DNA from: Pochonia chlamydosporia 170
Taxonomy: Eukaryota > Ascomycota > Sordariomycetes > Hypocreales > Clavicipitaceae
Direction of reading: 5' to 3'
Assembly (NCBI RefSeq): GCF_001653235.2
Contig: NC_035790.1
Coordinates: forward strand, 5,580,001 to 5,644,000
Length of the DNA: 64,000 bases
Shown: positions 59,464 through 64,000 of the stretch, piece after piece
How positions within the stretch are numbered: position 1 is the first letter of the stretch
Layout of the letters: every line of letters begins with the position of its first letter
Position numbers and translations under genes: made by a program
Notes under the pieces: model-generated
Told to the model about the DNA's origin: nothing
The model's database searches: none
The model's input: only the letters and a program-made list of their open reading frames with translations

Positions 59464-60399
59464 ATGACGTCGCTTCTCGGTAACCTCGTCGACTATGTCG
59501 ACTTTAGCAAGACGAGCTTGCTTGGTGAGTTGAATTGATGGCAGCTCGAGTGCGGTTGAAGCCATGTGACGGTACTGTGACTGATTCTTCCTGTGTTTGG
59601 GTGAAAATAGTATCTGCAGCCTCTATTGCCTTTAATCCGCTGTGGTGGAAGTGAGTAATGTCTGTCCATGCAGCCCTTCCGGAAGCCCTTTTTACTCCTC
59701 CGTTTGCCGATGACGAAGATATCGCTTGCTGACAACGTCTTGTGTCGTCCTTCAGTATTGTTGCCCGACAAGGTTCGCCTCCCAATTTGCCTTCTCGACA
59801 AGCTACCGAAGCTGTGTGCCAAGGGCCATCTGTGAACGGTCTAGCATAATGATGGTTGCCAAACTGACATGAGAAATGCTGTAGAGTACCACAACAAACT
59901 CCTAACGAACCTGTTTGGCGGCAACTCCAAGGCGGCCAACTATGGTCTTGCTGCTGCCATCTTCTCCCTTGGCCTCGTTCGCGACTGGTTGTTTAAGACT
60001 GCTATTTCGGAGCAGCCATCACACCCTTTGCTTGACAGTATCTACACGCAAGCTGCCGCCTTCACATTGTTCGCTGCCGGTAACACCCTCGTCATTACCT
60101 CAACATACCGGTTGGGAATAAGGGGCACTTTCCTTGGCGACTACTTTGGCGTTTTGCTGGAAGAAATGGTGACTGGGTTTCCTTTCAACGTGTCCAGTGC
60201 TCCCATGTATGTGGGCTCGACCTTGAGCTTCCTTGGAACTTCACTGTACTATGGCAAGCCTGCTGGTCTTTTGTTGACGCTGTGGGTCTACCTCGTGTAT
60301 GTCGTTGCTCTGCGGTTCGAGGACCCTTTCACGGCAGGCATCTATGCCAAGCGGGATCGCGAGAGAGCCGCTGCCAAGTCTGGCAAGAAGCAAAAGTAA
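59464..60399 (+). CDS. opi3: Phospholipid N-methyltransferase, Opi3/PEM2 type
   Basis: Exons 59464-59524, 59611-59650, 59756-59772 and 59885-60399; introns 86, 105 and 112 nt; 210 residues. The third exon is only 17 nt. Joining it restores FNPLWWNIVARQEYHNKLLT, the conserved opening of fungal phosphatidyl-N-methylethanolamine methyltransferases. Downstream motifs: FSLGLVRDWLFKTAI, ITSTYRLGIRGTFLGDYFG (the SAM-binding RLG.RGT..GDYFG of the family), FPFNVSSAPMYVGSTLSFLG and LRFEDPFTAGIYAKR (second SAM-binding motif with ..E.PFT..IY). About four membrane helices; ER membrane. It catalyses the last two methylations from phosphatidylethanolamine to phosphatidylcholine. Ends in a KSGKKQK basic tail, possibly a di-lysine-type ER retention signal. 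Length matches Opi3 (about 205). Confidence 0.92.
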
Positions 60400-63340
60400 A
60401 AACATTAAGAGCGATTATTCCTTGGCTTTGGATCCGTTCCATGGCCAAAATCTTTGTGCTACTCTCATCCTGACTTCGGAGAACTGCCCATTCGAGTATG
60501 GATCCCGAGATACAAAAGATGCAACCGTCGGTGTGGTGAGGGTCAAGCCAAAAGGGAGGTAATGACGAGCGAGACGCGCGTACATTGATACCCAAAACTG
60601 CGATTCAGTCGGTCGTACAAAGCGGTGTTATTTGGGGGCGGTCTTTCAACAGGCTGCAAATTGAAAGGAAACGAAGGGAAACGAGGACAGGGCGTGTTGG
60701 TTCCAGGGAGTCTGGTACATTGCCGATATCATCAACCAGTCGGCACGGCGCACGGGGATAGAACGAAATCGAAATGGGTATACACAACAGAATTGATAAT
60801 TTTGAAAATAGAAGCGGTCAGGTTATCATGCGACTATGAAATTTAAACTTTTCTCTGGCATCATTTTATAAAATGACGGGGTGTGATGTGACGAGTGGAC
60901 CTGGACATTGCGTTGCTGGCTCGGTGATGGACTCCGGTTTCCTCTTCACCACGGACCAATTTCTTTTCTGCGCACCACCTTCTGCACCAAATGCACCAAA
61001 TGCGCATGTGCATATCACACTATTACTTGGAGGATTGTCACACAAAAGAACTGTGACCATGACTATCAGAACGAATGGCTTCGTGATACAACGGACGCAG
61101 ACATCGTCATCATTGTGTTACCGAGCGTGGCACGCATGTTACACTACGTCTGGTTGGTGCTGTCAGAGCTATTGAGTATTCTGTATAGCCATTGAGACTT
61201 GTTGATCGACGCTTCTCGAACATGTAGGTTGCAACGCTAGATTGACGCTAGATGGTTGAGAGTAACCGCGGGTTGTGCTTCATACGTGTTCTTCCGGTTT
61301 GGTCTATGGTTTGAGAAGTACGACGTACATGCTTTGTCGATGGAGTGGCGTTTCTTCGTGCTACGGGAACATGGTAGGAATTGGAATACGTGAATGCAAG
61401 ATAAAGTGAGACTGAACGACTGGGGTGTTGGGTGGTAGAGGCTAAGCTTGATGTCCAGGATTGCGAGATTTTGAGCTAATATACGGAGTACCCATATACC
61501 CTGTAATGGCTTTTCCCAGAGTATGTATAGCAGAGAGAGACGAAAGGACCCATCGGGAGAAGTTATGGCCAACAGTTGGAGGTGAGAGGTATTAACTTTC
61601 CAATGATCCTGGGCTATCACCCTGGATGCTGGAGGATGTTGGTGTAAATCCCAGGCTGCGGCATGAACACTTTCTGTTGCTGTAGATATTAATAAAGATA
61701 AAGCTGGCTGTTGGTTCTGATTTGGAATAGTGAGACCATTTACGACCAAACTCCAGATACCGTACATGATCAAAGTGAATCATGATGATGGATGGTTGGC
61801 CGCTATCGGCACGAAACCATTTGACGACTGGACAATGTAAAGCGATGCAGGGGTCACCACGTTGTGCTGTAGATCAAAGGCGAATCGGCACCTCTGCATA
61901 AGCAGAAGCATGGACATCTAGATCCATTGATGTCCCTTGCAAAAAACTGCGTTGGGCCATGTCGTATCCCGCCCATACAAACAGAGTACTCCCTCGATAC
62001 CTGATGCAGTTGCAGCAGACGCCAAAGCATGCCATGCCGGAGATGCAAACCTGCAAACCATTGATTCCTCAAACTCGAGCATCCGGATAATGTGGTCACA
62101 CGGGCCTAATCGCGCTGATACATGCTTACCCAATATTCCATTTGACAATAGTTTGTAGTCCTCGTTCTCTGGCTAGCATAGTAAGCCAGTGTCACGGTCT
62201 AGTATCACCAACATCTCACGTTATCTCGCTCAAAGGCGGCGGCTGTGCACCCACAAGCTCCAAAAGCTGGAGCCACCAAGCGAACGGATCTGGCTCCATC
62301 CGCGAGATCTGAGCCAACCGCCACCGCCGGCAGCGGTTGCACAGCGTTCGTTTCGGTGCGGAGAATGGGCAGGTTCAACACCCATCGGGAATCGAGTCCG
62401 ACCGGTCTGTGCCGGGGCAGGGGGGCGTTTTGCTCTGGAGTTGGATTTTCGGATGATTTGTGCCGTGGGAAGTTGGTGAGCGTGGTGGCGGGGGGGAAAG
62501 AGGACTTGTAGATGAGAAGGGCCGTTTGGTGTGCGGTGCTGTGAGAGAACAAATTAGATATGTGTGGTATATAAGTCGTGCTCTTTGGTCTTTTATTTTG
62601 GTTCTTGTGGAAGCAGATTTGTCTTGAACTTGAGAGGAATGCTCGTCGCACAGCATTGACGGCAAGACAAGACAAGACAAGACAAGAGTCGAGAAGAAAA
62701 GCAAAGCAAAGCGTGGGTCCAACGTCACGATTCTCTCGGGTAACACCGGAGCCTGCGCTCTTCTCCGTCTCTATCCATCCATCGGCACATTCTGCAAAAA
62801 CGTCGAGGTCAAGTTAGTGCCCCCGAGCAAGCAACAAAGTCTTGAGGTCATGCGCCTAAATTGAAACTCACTGGCCATTTTATTTCCTTTACTTATCCCT
62901 TCATGCGCAGGTTCTCTTCGCAACCAAGTGCTGCATTCATATTTTGAATAAGCCCAGCAACCTGCAAGCTGCATGCCAGACCGCAACCCACAAACATCAA
63001 TCTGAGACCTTTTCGCCAAGACCAATCTTCTGCAATCATCCCTGTCGCTGTCGTCTTGGCCGCACATCTCGAAACGGCAATTCATGATCGCTGCCCAGCA
63101 ATCTATTAATACTCGCCCTTGATTTTACACATTTTCGCTGGACGTCGAAAGCCCTTGATGAGCGGATTGGAGTCATCGAGACGTGGGCTATTGGGACAGT
63201 TTTCAAAGACTCGCTGATTGAATGGCGAGAGTACGCACGACGGGTTTTGTGAGTTTTGCCTTGAGGTAGGCGGAATTTGGCACCAGATCTTGCAAAAGGA
63301 ACTATTTCTTCAAAACGAGATCAGTGGGAATTCGGTAGAA
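60400..63340. other. 2.9-kb intergenic region before the NRAMP gene
   Basis: No supported gene. A 178-codon minus-strand reading (61237-61773) lacks motifs and was not accepted. There is a CAAGA tandem (62663-62687). AT-rich around 61470-61500. The stretch 62580-63340 is likely promoter and leader of the NRAMP gene. Confidence 0.4.
62663..62687 (+). repeat. CAAGA pentanucleotide microsatellite, five copies
   Basis: Five uninterrupted CAAGA units about 650 nt upstream of the NRAMP start. Confidence 0.85.
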
Positions 63341-64000
63341 ATGAACGCCCACGGTATTCAGCGCAATGATGCGCAGCAAGAACAGTCTGATTCTTCGGCT
63401 TCGGCTGACAAGAATGCCGTTTCGGTGGGGGACAATGTTGTCGGTTCGAGATCGGGGAGCGTGACGCATGCAAAGTCGGCGTTGGAGAAGGCGAAGCATC
63501 GATTTTGGACGTTTTGCAAGTTTATCGGGCCGGGGTTCATGATTTCTGTGGCGTATAGTGAGTGTTTGCTGATCAACGGCCTTCGACTACGAGCTCGGCG
63601 GACACACTTTCGTGATAAACTAACATAATCTAGTCGACCCTGGAAACTATGCCACGGACATTGCAGCCGGTGCGTCCTACCAGTATAAGCTACTCTTCAT
63701 CGTCCTGCTCAGCAACCTCTTCGCCATCCTCCTCCAGTCACTCGCCATTCAACTCGGTACCGTCACTGGTTTGGACCTCGCATCGGCATGTCGCGCCTAT
63801 TTGCCCCGCTGGTTGAATTACTTCCTGTACGTGCTGGCTGAAGTTGCCATTATTGCGACGGATATGGCCGAAGTTATCGGCACAGCTATTGCGTTGAACC
63901 TATTGATTCCCAAACTGCCCCTTGTGGCAGGCGTTGCCCTGTCCATTGTAGACGTCATGGCGATTTTGATCTTTTATAGACCCGATGGTGCGATGAAGGG
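63341..64000 (+). CDS. NRAMP-family metal ion transporter (5' part, cut by window end)
   Basis: Exon 1 63341-63557, intron 63558-63633 (76 nt, CTAAC branch point), exon 2 63634 to beyond the window. About 195 residues are visible. After an S/Q-rich cytosolic N-terminus of about 50 residues comes KFIGPGFMISVAYIDPGNYATD; the DPGN of transmembrane helix 1 coordinates the metal and is created by the splice. Helices 2 to 5 follow (LLFIVLLSNLFAILLQSLAI, YFLYVLAEVAIIATDMAEVIGT, VAGVALSIVDVMAILIFY). NRAMP/Smf proteins import Mn2+, Fe2+ and related ions with protons at the plasma membrane, vesicles or vacuole. Which Smf paralogue cannot be told. The AT context gaaATGA at 63341 favours this start; an earlier reading from 63218 is in another frame. 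Confidence 0.88.

Noticed and set aside
61237..61773. 178-codon minus-strand ORF
   Set aside because: Low-complexity composition, no recognisable motif and no supporting neighbour or splice structure.
62205..62746. Overlapping minus-strand ORFs of 123-156 codons before the NRAMP gene
   Set aside because: Compositionally biased (K, T, P) with no motif; they lie in the probable promoter and microsatellite region.
1..64000. CRISPR array, insertion sequence or rRNA operon
   Set aside because: No direct-repeat/spacer pattern, transposase or rRNA-like sequence seen; the window is eukaryotic nuclear DNA.

Overview
This is nuclear DNA of a filamentous ascomycete, most likely a hypocrealean Sordariomycete. 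The genes carry short phase-conserved GT-AG introns (mostly 45-90 nt) with CTAAC/CTGAC-type branch points. The protein set is fungal: Ndt80-like RON1, SREBP with a DUF2014-type tail, a NACHT/STAND NLR-like protein, a Rieske-tailed nitrite reductase and an Rxt2 subunit. The species cannot be fixed from the sequence alone. All function calls rest on motif reading; no database search was run.

Layout. 1-2.3 kb is an accessory end with two small genes of the fungal Tse2-like ADP-ribosyltransferase family. They are arranged tail to tail, one apparently intact and one decayed, with a faint dehydrogenase relic upstream. 2.4-8.1 kb holds an Srs2-type helicase and a divergently transcribed single-pass membrane protein. 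9.9-12.5 kb is an NLR-like NTPase with damaged nucleotide-binding motifs. 15.6-18.6 kb is an SREBP transcription factor behind a 3-kb ORF-poor leader. 19.4-22.8 kb is nitrite reductase with a NirA-type site and three GATA sites upstream. 24.3-30 kb has an uncharacterised four-exon gene, ESCRT-II Vps25 and a BRCT protein of the Rtt107/Brc1 type.

31-56 kb is the main metabolic block, an N-acetylglucosamine (GlcNAc) catabolic cluster. It holds a GlcNAc kinase-type hexokinase, glucosamine-6-phosphate deaminase, the Ndt80-like regulator RON1, GlcNAc-6-phosphate deacetylase and an intracellular-type GH3 N-acetylglucosaminidase fused to an acetyltransferase-like tail. An SRR1-domain gene sits between the deaminase and the regulator. 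Together these would cleave chitin-derived oligomers, phosphorylate GlcNAc, deacetylate it and deaminate it to fructose-6-phosphate. The expected GlcNAc importer (Ngt1) is not in the window. The cluster is spread out by two long ORF-poor intervals (5.6 and 4.2 kb).

56.8-64 kb returns to housekeeping genes: Rxt2 (Rpd3L deacetylase complex), an Opi3-type phospholipid methyltransferase with a 17-nt exon, and the 5' part of an NRAMP metal transporter cut by the window end.
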